Below, one piece after another: positions 25,101 to 36,087 of a stretch of 64,000 nt of DNA. This DNA is from Brienomyrus brachyistius (lineage: Eukaryota; Chordata; Actinopteri; Osteoglossiformes; Mormyridae), in assembly GCF_023856365.1 (NCBI RefSeq), contig NC_064537.1, positions 11,781,072 through 11,845,071 on the forward strand, in the 5' to 3' direction. Every line of letters starts with the position of its first letter. The stretch's first letter is position 1. A program made the translations under genes and the position numbers. A model generated the notes under the pieces. It saw only the letters and a list, made by a program, of their open reading frames with translations. It was not told where the DNA came from and ran no database searches.

Positions 25101-28100
25101 TCACCTGGCTCGCCCCTACTACATAAATTTGGCTCCAATTACCGTAGCTTATCTCCTGCTTGATTTTGTTTTCAAACCACCCCCTCCCACCCCAACCCCC
25201 CCCCAACCGCTCACCTGTTGCTACAGCAGATCTCGTCAAGCTTCCGCCTGCGTAGCGACTCGAGGCTGGGCGGCTCCGCGGTCCCAGAGCGAATGCTGCT
25301 AAAGCTCTCGATGCTGTCCTGTTGGTACGAAAGAAACGGCGTCGCTGGCCAAGGGCGAGGGGCTATCAGATCAGACAGCCGCGACCCCGAAATCGAGGAC
25401 AGTGTCCAGTGCCGACATTGAGATACTGGCTGATAAGCCAATGAGAATGAGGCTGCTCAGGCAAGTGAAGGCCAGTGGCCACTTAGTAAACAAAGACCGC
25501 AGACAAGAGAAGAGCGCCAAAACTGACCGTGCTTCTCATGCTTTGAGGAAAAATGGCCTTCATCCTGCACAGGGGAGGGCGTGGACGAGGACTGAGCAAA
25601 GTCTCCTCAATGCTGGTGGAGAAGTTGGAATCCCAGCTGAACTTTCGGGGCTGTGTGCAGACACACACACACACACACTTCAATTAAACACCATCCCTAC
25701 CCAGCGAAAGCAGGACGGCTGCTCTAAGAGGCCAATGCCTCACCTTCTGCGTCTTCTGCTCCTCCACTCTCTGGCTGCCCTGGGCGCGCAGGGTGAAGAG
25801 CTTCTCCTGGAGCTCCACCAGCTGCCCCCGAAGGGTGTCCTTCTCTGCCAGGCTGCGGGCAATTTGGGCCTGAGCCTCATCCCTCAACAGGTACGCCTAG
25901 GTTGAGGGTAATACAGCAAATATGAAGACCTTTCTTAGACATACTGAAATATATTATCCCTCCCCCGCAACCTCATTCAGTACATTTCTTTCTGAACAGT
26001 AAGCTAACCCTACTGCATGCTGAACAATACTAACATGGAGGCCTGCCTTCACTCCTGCATTACTGCATGCTTTGAGACAGTAAGCACTAAATTAGGGGGT
26101 GGGAGTGTCTATTACGAAGGTTAGAGGGTCACATGTGGGTCATGACCCTGTGCATGCATTCAGAAGGTTGCTGGGTCAAATCCCATGATCAGCCAAGTGA
26201 TTTCAGCACTGGGCACCACAAACGTTCCCAGGGAATTTCAGACCCTGCTTTCCTAACCCTGAGTTGTTTTGGATAAATCACCAGCTAAATAAATAAATGT
26301 GAAACATGTACTGAAGTCCAAGTCAAAATCTCTTGACTTAGTGAGCATTAATCGAGCCAGATGTTTAAATTTAGGTCTAAGCGCCTCCCTCAAAGGTACA
26401 AGAGCAGATTCCCTGCCAAAACCTTCCCGCTCCTCGGCCTGACGGACCTGGTCTCTCTCCTCCTGCAGCTCATCCAGTTGATCCTGTATCACCGTGCTCT
26501 TCTGCTGGTACATCTCGCAGTCCAGAGACAACTTTTTCACCTGCAAGGCCAGGCAGTCCTTCTCCTCCACGAGCTGCAAGTACGCAGTGCGCGTGCACAC
26601 GTACACGGGGGAACGGCGCATTAATCGGGCAAATCAGGAACATTGGTGAAACAAGCTCAAACTGGAAATGTTTTCCCTTACATTTTCATATAGTGGCCAC
26701 ATATATAATGAGACACAGAAACTAAATGAGGGGATGTATCCAAAAATGCTGGTGATACGGGCGTGATAACACCGCTGACAGTGCAGTCACCTGGTCCCTC
26801 TCCTGGACCAGCCTCTCGTGCTCCTTCTCCTCATGGTGCAGTAGCTCCACCAGCTTGGTGCGTCCGTCTCGCTCCTCCTCCAGGTCTTGTGCCAATATGT
26901 CTTCCCGCGCCTGCATCCGAAGACAGACAGAAGCCTAACTGTGGGCCCAAAGGGACCATGCGGGGGTGTAGCTTCCGCTTTACGCACACAGACACATACA
27001 GACACGCACACAGACGCACACAGACACATACAGACACGCACACAGACACATACAGACGCACACAGACACACACAGACACATACAGACACGCACACAGACG
27101 CACACAGACACATACAGACGCACACAGACACATACAGACGCACACAGACGCATACAGACGCACACAGACGCACACAGACACATACAGACGCACACAGACA
27201 CATACAGACACGCACACAGACGCACACAGACACATACAGACGCACACAGACACATACAGACGCACACAGACGCACACAGACACATACAGACACGCACACA
27301 GGCACATACAGACACGCACACAGACGCACACAGATGCACACAGACACATACAGACACGCACACAGACACATACAGACAGGCACACAGACACATACAGACA
27401 CGCACACAGACGCACACAGACGCACACAGACACGCACACAGACACGCACACAGACATGCACACAGACACATACAGACACGCACACAAACACGTACACACA
27501 TACAGACGCACACAGACGCACACACGCAAAATTAATATGAAAATAAATAGTTCCGCATGGAGTGTTTTTATTACACTGTCTAATATCCTGGATATGTGAC
27601 TGAAAGAGATAACGGCAGCCTTGTCTTGGTTGAATGTTAATTCGGTTTTCTGGCAGTTATGGCCAATAATTTACATTATGAGTCAGTCAGAAATAGACAC
27701 AGTATCACTAGAGGCGCATAGTAACAAAGTTACTGTACGCAAGTAAGATTTGTACTTTTATTTTAAGCTGTTACAACTTTTACTTTGACTTGGCTACATT
27801 TCTGAGCCAAATAATGACTTTTTACTCCTATACATTATGCACACCCTCGTTAATCATCCATCCATCCATCCATTTTCCAAACCGCTTATCCTACTGGGTC
27901 GCGGGGGGTCCAGAGCCTACCCTGGAAGCAATGGGCATGAGGCAGGGAACAACCCAGGATGGGGGGCCAGCCCATCGCAGGGCACACTCATACACCAGTC
28001 ACTCACACATGCACTCCTACGGACAATTTAGCAAGTCCAATTAGCCTCAGCATGTTTTTGGACTGTGGGGGGAAACCGGAGTACCCGGAGGAAACCCCAC

Positions 28101-31100
28101 GACGACATGGGGAGAACATGCAAACTCTACACACATGTAACCCAGGCGGAGACTCGAACCCGGGTCCCAGAGGTGTGAGGCAACAGCGCTAACCACTGCA
28201 CCACCATGCCGCCCCTTACAGTGCTAACCACTGCACCACCATGCCGCCCCTTACAGTGCTAACCACTGCACCACCATGCCGCCCCTTACAGTGCTAACCA
28301 CTGCACCACCATGCCGCCCCTTACAGTGCTAACCACTGCACCACCATGCCGCCCCTTACAGTGCTAACCACTGCACCACCATGCCGCCCCTTACAGTGCT
28401 AACCACTGCACCACCATGCCGCCCCCCCATTAATCATCTAATAGAAAAATATACCATTGCATACAACGCGCCCAAGTAGGGCTGCTCGATTCAAGGTAAA
28501 ATTTGAATCTTGAATTTTTTAACACAGAATCAAAATGGTGATTTTCTCTCATAATTTTTGAGCAATATATCTTTCTTTCTTTCTTTTTTATTATTTTATT
28601 ATTACATGTCATTTTTATGATAATGAACAAACAATATGTAGAGATGAATGATAAATCGGTTAAAATATCTAAGTCGCCATCTAATATTTAAACTTCATCA
28701 ATATTCAAAGTTAGCAGTACTAGAGTTACCACTGAAATACCATTTCCCGCAGCGGATGCTAGTAGGGCTCATTCACCATTTCTAAGAATTTCTAAAATTC
28801 TATAATTCATTATTAAATCTGGCCCAGAAACATCTTTCCGCTAATCTGCAGCAGCTCAGAAAGTGTAACTGTTTTAACTGAATACAAAATATGCGACTAA
28901 GTCAATTTAAAAGGATAGGTTGCTTCTTGTAAGGTCAATTGATTTGAATACTTTTAAAACCAGTTTTTTTTTTAGTTTTACTTCACCATTATTTTACTCG
29001 ACGACGTTTACTTTTACTTAAGTACTTCAGTTCTGTGTTGTATCTATACTTAAATACAAAAACTAAGTACTTTTTACTACTGCTCCACATGCACATTGCC
29101 GGCAGGAACTAAACCCACATGGGAGTGTATGTAGGGGTGGGGCCACAGGAACGCTGGTCCGAGCTGAAAGCTGATTGGCCTACAGAATGCCCCTCCTCTG
29201 TCACTTACTAATTCATTGGCTAATGGTACGGTTGGCCCCTCTGTATGAATTATGGCCCCTCTTATGCCCCCCGCCTTAAAGAATCCTAGAATTGCCTTAG
29301 AGTAAACAGCACCGAAAGCGTACTCCGAGCCTCTGCGCCAGGCCAAACAGCAAACTCTCGACGGGGGGGACAGCAGCCTCACCGGGCTGAACTTCTCGGC
29401 CTCCAACAGCCGCTGCCGTAGGAAGCTGTTCTCCTCCCGCAGCTGTAGCATCTCGTTGGCGTTGTTTCTCTTCAGGGATTTCTGGTGGAAGTCCGTCTCA
29501 GTTTGGGCTTTGAGCAGCTGAAACTGCAGCTCGTACATCTAATGGGGCGGAGGGGGGTGTTATTCACACTTCATCATGACACGGGCTGCGATTCCAGGCT
29601 CCGGATGAATCTGCTCTGACCTGCAGCTGGAGGTCCCGGCAGTGGATGTTGACGGTGGAGTTCTCCTGGATGGCTGCGGTGTAGCGCACATACAGGTCGC
29701 ACTTCTCGTCCTTAAGCTTGAGCAGGTCGAGCTGCAGGCCGGCCATGTGGCTGCGCAGGCGCACGTGTTCCTCCTGCAGCTGCTGCTGGTCCTCGGCCCG
29801 CCGCTGCGCCTGGGCAAGCTCGGCGCGCAGCTCGGCGCCGCGCATTGCCAGCGAGTCGACCTCGGCACGCGCCTCCTGCAGTTCACGCTGCATGCTGGTC
29901 ACTGCGCGCACCAGGTACTCTGTCAGCTCCGAGTTCTTTATCAGGCCTATGGGGGGGGGATAGGCGTTCACTCAGTGTGTCAGTGCATGCGTGAGTTTCA
30001 TGTGCTTTGTCTGTACTGACTGCTCATCATTGCACAATGTATAGTTCCCATTTGCACTTGTATCATTGCATCTTGTCATATTTCCTAGCATAATCATTCT
30101 CTGTGAACTTCCTGTCTGCACCTTACTGTACTTCCTGTCTGCACCTTACTGTACTTCCTGTCTGCACCTTACTGTACATCCTGTCTGCACCTTACTGTAC
30201 TTCCTGTCAGCACCTTACTGTACTTCCTGTATGCACCTTACTGTACTTCCTGTCTGCACCTTACTGTACATCCTGTCTGCACCTTATTCTATGGAGCACC
30301 TCATGCATATTTTAAATAGGACAATAATTTAGATTTAAATTCATAACTTATCTAAACATCTAAACATATATGTGCAGTGCCATTGGAAGGTGTTTGACCA
30401 GCGGTGGGGATGGGAGAGGATGCGATTGCAATGGGCGACCGTGCAATAGTCACATCATGAAAGGATGCGATAACAAAAGGATTTTTAAATCATTTAAAAA
30501 TAAGACTAACACTGCACCCCCCCCATCCCCCCATTTCTGATGCTCCTGTTTGTATATATTTTATTTACATTTGGTTAGATACTAACTGCATGTGATGGGC
30601 TCTTGTATTCAGCATAATGACAAAGTTGAATCTTATCGAAAACATTCTCTGCCTGGGTATCAGAATGCAGGGGGAGGCCCTTACTGCTGAATCCCGAAGG
30701 CTCGATGGCGGGCTTGCGGCCGGTGATCTGCGTGTACAGCTTGGGGAAGTGGATCATCAGGCTCTCCAGCAGGGCCATGGCGCCGTTGCGTCCTTGCATG
30801 CTCAGGATGTCGAGCATGTGGCCTGGCAGGGAAGGAGGAATGTGCATCAGGAGGGATGGGTGAGCAAAGGTGGCCCAACCCCCTGCTCCTCTGCTTTTGC
30901 TTATAGGACAAGCAACAGACGCCGAATTTCCTTGCCAACCAACACACAGCCATAACTCTGTCACTGTCATCATCTAATAAATCACTCACATATGTCAGTG
31001 AAGGCTATATCGGTAATCTCAATGTTACTCCACACTGCCCCCCCCCCCCCCGATTACTCATAGCCCCTGTGCGTCTCACTTGTCCTCAGGCTCCAGTTGG

Positions 31101-31290
31101 GGAACTTGACAAAGTTGAGGATCTCATCCTCGTCCAGCTCATTGAGGACGCGGGCCTGCCGCAGGTAGGGGATCAGCGTGCAGGGCTTCACGTTCTGCGA
31201 GATGCGGTACCGGTGGTTGTTGATCATGTCCCACAGCTCCTCCTCCTCCATCTCCTTAAGGTCCCGCTCATCTGGCATGTCCTCCTCCAT
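16444..31290 (-). CDS. card14: CARD14 (CARMA2), complete, 20 coding exons, 1020 residues
   Basis: CARD14 is a CARD-coiled-coil-MAGUK scaffold that recruits BCL10 and MALT1 to activate NF-kB, mainly in epithelia in mammals. Coding exons: 31290-31080, 30822-30685, 29946-29621, 29538-29383, 26910-26791, 26573-26448, 25896-25744, 25650-25528, 25429-25215, 24795-24728, 24048-23994, 23843-23630, 22529-22403, 22147-21913, 21285-21222, 21112-20989, 20149-19985, 19168-19050, 18429-18314 and 16651-16444. They total 3063 nt with every phase compatible. By recalled human CARD14 (1004 residues) the order is CARD, coiled coil, linker, PDZ, SH3, GUK-like. The start ATG (31290) is chosen because ELW falls at residues 18-20, as in human, and because exon 2 then ends at coding base 349, the position I remember for a known human CARD14 junction. 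CARD14 rather than CARD9/10/11 is favoured by motifs such as MEDSTLEEA and LGVTEEQLL and by the neighbours. A 5' UTR exon upstream was not located. Confidence 0.94.
17040..17345 (+). mobile_element. V-SINE-like tRNA-derived SINE in CARD14 intron 19
   Basis: A pol III B-box-like GGTTTGAGCCC lies near 17229, preceded by GTACCTGTGACCGGAAGGTC and followed by CTTGAACAAGGCCCATAACC. The latter is the conserved segment I associate with fish V-SINEs. A similar element lies in opposite orientation at 20602-20757. The left limit is uncertain; the GGGGCAGCACTGTAGC motif near 17070 may be its start. Confidence 0.6.
17553..17594. repeat. (AT)n microsatellite
   Basis: About 20 AT dinucleotides, in CARD14 intron 19. 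Confidence 0.9.
17695..17770 (+). repeat. LINE 3'-end-like remnant
   Basis: AGGATTTCAGTGTACCTGTA followed by CTCGTACTTGTG and GGCAAATAAAGG resembles the 3' end of fish CR1/L2-type LINEs. It is only about 75 bp long, so the assignment rests on pattern memory. Confidence 0.4.
17798..18272. mobile_element. Inverted-repeat nonautonomous DNA element (MITE-like)
   Basis: The left edge reads AGGTGTTTCTCAACA and the right edge GTACTGAGAAACACCC, which are inverse to each other. Inside, 18098-18146 is the near-perfect inverse of 18170-18220 (for example AAAAGTCCAGACCAAGAATT against TCCTGGTCTGGACTTTT), and the match continues outward to about 18071 and 18240. The element lies in CARD14 intron 19, and its right edge is about 40 bp from the donor of exon 19 (18314). 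No clear target-site duplication was seen. Confidence 0.6.
20195..20369. mobile_element. Small inverted-repeat element in CARD14 intron 16
   Basis: The left end CAGGGTTCTCCAATTCCGGT continues CTAGAGGG. It is inverse, with about five mismatches over 31 bp, to the right end CCCTCTAGGACCAGAACTGG continuing GGAACCCTG. At 175 bp with no coding capacity it is a typical MITE. The TCTAGAGGG / GGAACCCTG ends recur in many fish genomes. Confidence 0.6.
20602..20757 (-). mobile_element. V-SINE-like tRNA-derived SINE in CARD14 intron 16
   Basis: On the minus strand a B-box-like GGTTCAAATCCC follows GTGATTGGAAGGTCACT, and GAGCAAGACCCTTAACCCCC comes downstream. This matches the element at 17040-17345 in the opposite orientation. 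Confidence 0.65.
22403..24795 (-). CDS. card14: CARD14 coding exons 10-13: linker end and PDZ domain
   Basis: Exons 24795-24728 and 24048-23994 finish the linker ([19 protein letters not shown]). Exons 23843-23630 and 22529-22403 encode the PDZ domain, about residues 565-675: [46 protein letters not shown], then [20 protein letters not shown] and HLSVRYNQD. The carboxylate-binding loop is not the classic GLGF. PDZ-SH3-GUK is the MAGUK tail that links CARMA proteins to membranes and other partners. Confidence 0.88.
22975..23600 (+). repeat. Degenerate tandem repeat split by an insertion
   Basis: AAGCAGCTTTTTGTT, TAGTAAATGAGTCTACAAAA and CACGGTGCC recur roughly every 50 bp from about 23040 to 23345, and again at 23508-23600. 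The copies between 23350 and 23505 are replaced by a dispersed repeat. It lies in CARD14 intron 12. Confidence 0.65.
23350..23505 (+). mobile_element. SINE-like repeat with GAGAGGAGGCCGTTCGGCCC
   Basis: TTAAGAACATAAAAACATAA, AAACGAGAGGAGGCCGTTCG, GCCCATCAAGCTCGCTTGG and GGAGAAC form a block that recurs widely in fish and other vertebrate genomes as I recall. A diverged piece (CAAAGAGAGGAGGCCGCTGG) occurs at about 39473-39495 here. It has inserted into the surrounding tandem repeat. Confidence 0.55.
24121..24255 (+). repeat. TATGTATGTGCATGTAG minisatellite
   Basis: GTAGTATGTATAGTATGTAT and TGTGCATG alternate about four times. It lies in CARD14 intron 10. Confidence 0.7.
24285..24600. mobile_element. 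Nonautonomous DNA-transposon-like remnant
   Basis: The right end TAGCATAATAGGGCCCCTTT and the internal GACCAATCAGAGTACACTGG and AAGTCAATAGAGATGTG resemble a very common fish MITE that ends in a CCCTTTAAA motif. The left limit is guessed. It lies in CARD14 intron 10. Confidence 0.4.
25215..29946 (-). CDS. card14: CARD14 coding exons 3-9: coiled coil and linker
   Basis: Exons at 29946-29621, 29538-29383, 26910-26791, 26573-26448, 25896-25744, 25650-25528 and 25429-25215 encode about residues 117-522. The first five give a long heptad-rich coiled coil (for example [60 protein letters not shown]). The last two encode a low-complexity, serine-rich linker ([21 protein letters not shown]). In the family the coiled coil drives filament assembly with BCL10, and the linker holds the protein inactive. 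Intron 4 (26911-29382) is expanded by repeats. Confidence 0.9.
26120..26240 (+). mobile_element. tRNA-derived SINE remnant
   Basis: GAAGGTTGCTGGGTCAAATC followed by CCATGATCAGCC has a B-box-like core and the usual GAAGGTTG lead. It lies in CARD14 intron 6. Confidence 0.45.
26985..27530 (+). repeat. CACACAGACGCA / CACATACAGACA minisatellite, about 545 bp
   Basis: Irregular alternation of short units built from ACACAGACGC and ACATACAGAC. Stops are rare on either strand, so open frames of 180-280 codons appear in five frames; none is a gene. It lies in CARD14 intron 4, starting about 75 bp upstream of exon 5 in transcript sense. Confidence 0.9.
27855..28215 (+). repeat. Family A dispersed repeat, nearly full copy
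   Basis: Starts CATCCATCCATCCATTTTCC and runs through GGTCGCGGGGGGTCCAGAGC, GGCAGGGAACAACCCAGGAT, CCGGAGTACCCGGAGGAAAC, GGGGAGAACATGCAAACTC, GACTCGAACCCGGGTCCCAG and AGCGCTAACCACTGCACCAC. It is the best preserved copy in the window and lies in CARD14 intron 4. Its last 30 bp are the seed of the array that follows. Confidence 0.85.
28183..28427 (+). repeat. 35-bp minisatellite, 6 full units plus the founder
   Basis: Each unit is TTACAGTGCTAACCACTGCA followed by CCACCATGCCGCCCC. Six successive copies at 28216-28425 are identical as read. The preceding 28183-28215 differs only at its start (AGCGCTAACC). The unit is the tail of the family A repeat just upstream. Confidence 0.95.
30108..30291 (+). 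repeat. 23-bp minisatellite, 8 copies
   Basis: Unit CTTCCTGTCTGCACCTTACT plus GTA, eight copies with single substitutions in four of them. It lies in CARD14 intron 2. Confidence 0.95.
30685..31290 (-). CDS. card14: CARD14 coding exons 1-2: CARD domain
   Basis: These two exons (31290-31080 and 30822-30685) encode residues 1-116. The CARD runs from about residue 15 to 108: [16 protein letters not shown], then [20 protein letters not shown], then [36 protein letters not shown]. The CARD is the BCL10-binding module. The first exon begins at about 31326, after a TTTGTGGCAG acceptor, so it has a 5' UTR part and at least one noncoding exon must lie upstream. A 23-bp tandem repeat sits in the following intron. 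Confidence 0.9.
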
Positions 31291-33778
31291 CTCCGCGAGC
31301 TCGGTGGGCACCTTGGCCCGCACACCCTGCCACAAAAAAGTGAAAGTGAAGTGTGGGGAAGCGCCAGTCATCGCTCTGACCCACTGCCGCCCATCAGCTC
31401 TGAAGGGAGCTCCTGCATCATGCTGGTTCTGTCCGGCATCCATGGACGGCTGATCTGGGCGGCTGACCAGCCAGGCCAAAGCTCGGTTAATTCGTTTCTT
31501 GAAAAGAACCATCATCGGGAGTTTTTAGATTAGCCACTACCAGCAGAGAATTTTATCTTTCATTGTTTAATAAGTCAATATACAGTCTTCTTAACCTTAA
31601 ACATTAATTCCATGATGATATTACTACTGTAACATACACTGCTTGGAAGAACTATCATTTCCACCGCCAGAGTCAGCGATAAACACATAATTTTTAAATC
31701 ATTTTGAAACAACAAGGAAAGGAGCAGTAATCCAGTCGATACTAGACGTAATTTCTTATTATGGGCTGTGGAAAGGGAGCAGTCAGGCCCAGCTATTTTT
31801 GCACTTATTCATTCTGATACTTTTATCTATAGCAACGTAAAGTGAAGGGTTCAAACTCGCGCGTGCTCCCAGGGACTTGTACATAGACCGTAAGCGATCT
31901 TTATCCTTTTTGTCTCCCTGAAAGTTGCGGTTTTAAAACAGCTAATTAACTCTATTTTTAGGCTGTACGTTTAATGTTACGTCATTGGCGGCATTAATCA
32001 AAATTGAAAATCAGCTTCCTCCTTCTGGGCAGTTCGGAATCAAAGGGGGGCTGTCCCCACTAAAGCGGCCCACGATCAGGCAAATATCCTCTCGGTCTCA
32101 TCCCACATGCTGCCTCCCTTCTCGGCTCACCTCTGCACTACTTTGTTTGCACTATCCGCACGGCTACTCGCGGTGAGGCCGTGATTCTCGGGTTGAGGCC
32201 GTGCCTCTCGGGGTGATCTCGGGGTGAGGCCGTGCCTCTCGTGGGCTCTCATTTACTGCAGCAATGCAGCCACCTTTGTGTGAAATGCCGACTACTCTTT
32301 ATATACTGAAAAAATTATCAACAGTAGTAAACACATCATGGGCACTTGCTCTGGATTGACTACAGTGTACAGTGGGAAAATATAAAAAGGATTGCAAAGA
32401 ATGACAAATCCAGAGCTAACAGCAGTGGTGTCCCAGCTTGCAGACAAGCAGTAATTTGTTGAATAATTAAACGTTGCGTAATGTTTTCAAAAATATTTTT
32501 TAACTGACAGAATTTTAATTCATGCAGCATTCACAATGAGATCGGCCATCAGAACCAGCGGTGCAGTAATGCTGGCAGGTGTCTGAAAGGCTCTCCAAAT
32601 GATTACATCGTTTGAGAAACATCAGTCTGTATGATCGCTGATTTCACAGCGTCCCTAAAGACGGACCTGTCCGTACAAGACTATTGTTAATTAAATTATT
32701 TCGCACGTACCATAATATTTACAATTTGACAGCATGACAGCTGTCCACAGGTAATAATAAACTCTTGTTGGTCCCTCTCGCGAAGAACAGGTTTATGGAG
32801 TGAAATCCAACACTGGTCATATGCAAGACGGTATGACGCACTGAAAAGCAATAAACACACTTGGCTTTTTCTCCGGCATACAGTAAGATAAATTAAAAAC
32901 TTCCTTCCGGGAGTTAATTTTCCGATTACTAAATTAAACACTTAAGGTTGCCTAAGAAGGGGCGTGTGGAGCTGACATTTCCGCAAGCTCATAAAGTATA
33001 AACCATAATGAAAAATCAATAGTTACTGGGTAACCGACTTCACTCCACATGGTAAAGTTAAAGTATAATCAAAGAATAACCAAAGGCGCAATAGTTGGGA
33101 CAACACAAACACTTTCATGGCAAAACCAAGTGTTACTCACAAATACAGACACAAGATCAATAAATACGCACTTCAATGACAGGAAAGACAGGTGACGGCA
33201 AGGACTTGACAAAATCAGTAAAAGAGCCTAGTTCAAGTACAATCTCCAAAACTTTCTCATCAAAACGAAGTTTCCCACCTGGTTTATTAAAACAAATTAC
33301 AAGAGTTTCGATCAGGTTTATTCCTAAAGCGACGTAGATGTTCACAAGTCTCTCAGTAATACTGTTTATAAAAGGATGAGACGTCCACAGTTTAAGCATT
33401 AAAATTATATTTCAACTTCGTTAATTTCTTCCGACATTAGAAATAATGCAATCAATATCATGGCAGAAACAATCTTACCTCTTAGTCTTACTTAACGAAA
33501 ATATCTATCAGGCAAACAGACGTAAAACTGGCACACTGCCGCGTTTCCCAAAATCTTGCACCTGAGCAATCGGTGTTTGTCAGAGAGAAACACTTGACTC
33601 GCCACTTAAGCACTCCGGCACTTCTGCTTTTTTAAAATGCTGTAAATCCTGAGCACCGACCTCTCTACAGCAAAGAGGCAAGGTCCTCAGCCTGCCCCGA
33701 TCATCCCAGAAAGACGGTAGGAGTGGTTTAGCAAATACCTGCATATACTGAGCGCGCGAGGGGATGTTTTGGTTGTTG

Positions 33779-33875
<97 letters not shown>
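33779..33875. repeat. (TA)n microsatellite, about 46 units
   Basis: Uninterrupted TA dinucleotides, followed by TGTATGTG and CA runs up to about 33935. Probably fragile and length-variable. It explains the IYIYIY open frames on both strands. Confidence 0.95.
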
Positions 33876-33876
<1 letters not shown>

Positions 33877-34329
33877 ATGTGTATGTGTATATATGTATAT
33901 ACACACACATACATACACACACACACACACACATAAATGTATATAGCCCTGCGATGAGTTGGCGATGGGGACCTACTTTGAAGAATGAAATCACGGATGG
34001 ACAATTCAGAGTCCTTTTGCATTCTACTATTTCTTTGACTACAGAAATAATCCACATTTCCTACTTACACTGACACTTAATCTGATTTCTTAACGCCTTT
34101 CTCACACGGCTTCTTCACGGTTACTTACACCCGTCAGCGGAGGAAACGCCCCACGTAGCTTTATAAATTACTCGCAGCGTTTTAACAGGTTACCGAGAAG
34201 TTTTTACGTCTTCGGAGTTTCCAGTGTGTTGCGCAAACGGCATAGTCTACCGAATGCGCGCGCGGTTTTGTTTACCTATAAAACAAGAATGTTTTCTTTG
34301 AGAATTTCACTCTAAAAACAACAACAATA

Positions 34330-34440
34330 ATTATCCGTCGTTGGGCGGGGGGGGGGGGGGGGGGGGGGGGGGGACGGGTTCGGAGCCTATCCCGGGGACA
34401 ATGAGCGCAGTCGGGAACCAACCCTAGGCAGTCGCCAACA
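34330..34440 (+). repeat. Family A repeat fragment with a 27-base G run
   Basis: Bases 34347-34373 are all G, then GGTTCGGAGCCTATCCCGG, GACAATGAGCGCAG and GGGAACCAACCCTAGG follow, which are diverged family A landmarks. The G run replaces the short GGGG tract of other copies. Confidence 0.6.
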
Positions 34441-36087
34441 CACTAACAACAACAACAATAACAATAATAGTAATAATAATCTCTTAAATAAATGCAGTAT
34501 GTGCAGAAGTGTAGGCCTACTCTAAAATATACTGTAGCGCCTGGCAGACTGAGGCATCATAGCGGATAAACAAGGCGAGACGGTGTTACACAGAGCTATT
34601 CTTTAATATAGCAATAACTACATTCCGACATTACATCACACCGGAAGGCAGGGAGGTCAGACGCTGGACACACATGGCGGGTGATTCACATGGCTAAAGA
34701 CACGTGAGGATGTAACAGGGCAAGGGCACATGCGAGTATTCACAATAAAAATTACATACAGGGGCAATTTACACGGTTGCTGGTGGTACAATATCGTACG
34801 AGGGTTCGTCTTTCACTGTGAGATAACCCTCTAGCCAAAATGCTGCAATGGTACCAACGTTGGATGAAGACCTAAATGTGGCACCGCCAACTGGGGGGCA
34901 ACAAAGGCTGGACGGATTTATTGGAGCCCAACCCTTCCCACTTCAGGTATACCCACCACCCAACATTCTTGATGACTTTGCCTAGGAGGGGGCAGGCAGG
35001 GTACATGACTAAAATCAATGGATAAGTTTGCAGTGTTACACTTCCATGATTTTTTTCCTGCCATGGATATTTCACAAGTGAGTAATTATTAGAGTGATTA
35101 AACTGCATCAAACACCTCAGTGTACTGGTGTACCTGTATTGCTACACAATCTAGTTATATTACCACATACAACGTGCAACTGAAAAATTCACTGCGGCAT
35201 ATCCATCCACGGAGTTCATCACCCAACACCCATTTCACTGGGAGGGAACACTTCGGGAAATGAAGTGCTAACTCTGCTCGGCCCAAGGAATTTTATGAGT
35301 TTGGGTGTTGACACATGAATCGCGGCTGATGTGCCTAACTTTGTCATCTATACTACGTGAAGAATTCGTCTCAATAATACACACTGTCGTTTGTCATCAT
35401 TTCCGGGCAGATGTAACACTTAAGAAAACTATCCAAACGATTTGGAACTTTTTTTTGTTTTAGTTTGAGCATCACACCATAAAATGCAGTTCAGTAAGTC
35501 ACGTTTGTTTATCGCTGAGGTATATTACTGGAAGTAAATTCTTGCTCCAGGTCACTGCCAGGAAATATCTTGGTATGTCATCTTTCCACCTTCCGCAAAG
35601 CACAGTGAATGCGGGATTGTGCCCGTGGTACAAAGGCGCAATGTGAGGTGATGACGCAGTGCCTTTGCAGGTTATGTCACCAAAACCGGAATACCGCTCT
35701 AAGATCTCCCACAATCTGCCCTACAGCCTAAGTCCCGGTCACGCTGTAACTCAATCAGCTTCTTTATATTTCAAATAGAATACCCGGTTTTCTATGATTG
35801 CACGGCCGTGTATCAGATAATGGCGGAAATCAGGGATACCTACGGCTTAAAATAGCCAAAGGTAAACGAAATCAGAGCACGAAAAAAAGGCCAGCTTTGG
35901 TGAATGAGGATGCGATTCGGATGCATTTTAAAGTGCTGTGTTCATCGGAAAGTCTTACGACAATATTTTCTGGAGAAAATAAATAAAAAGAGAAAATATT
36001 CCAGTTGGTGGCGAGAGATGGCATTGTGAGCAACAGTGTTCCTGGACTTCATTCCCAGTTCTCTCTGTGTGGATTATGCTTATATTA

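Noticed and set aside
26787..27599. Open frames of 180-278 codons on both strands
   Set aside because: They translate a CA-rich minisatellite plus part of a real CARD14 exon; low-complexity and mutually overlapping.
28183..28427. CRISPR-like array
   Set aside because: Units are contiguous, with no spacers, in a vertebrate intron; it is a minisatellite.
16444..31290. CARD9, CARD10 or CARD11 instead of CARD14
   Set aside because: CARD9 lacks the MAGUK tail; PDZ/GUK motifs, the length of 1020 residues, the exon junction at base 349 and TBC1D16/CCDC40 neighbours favour CARD14.
33687..34057. IYIYIY-type frames
   Set aside because: Translation of a TA microsatellite.
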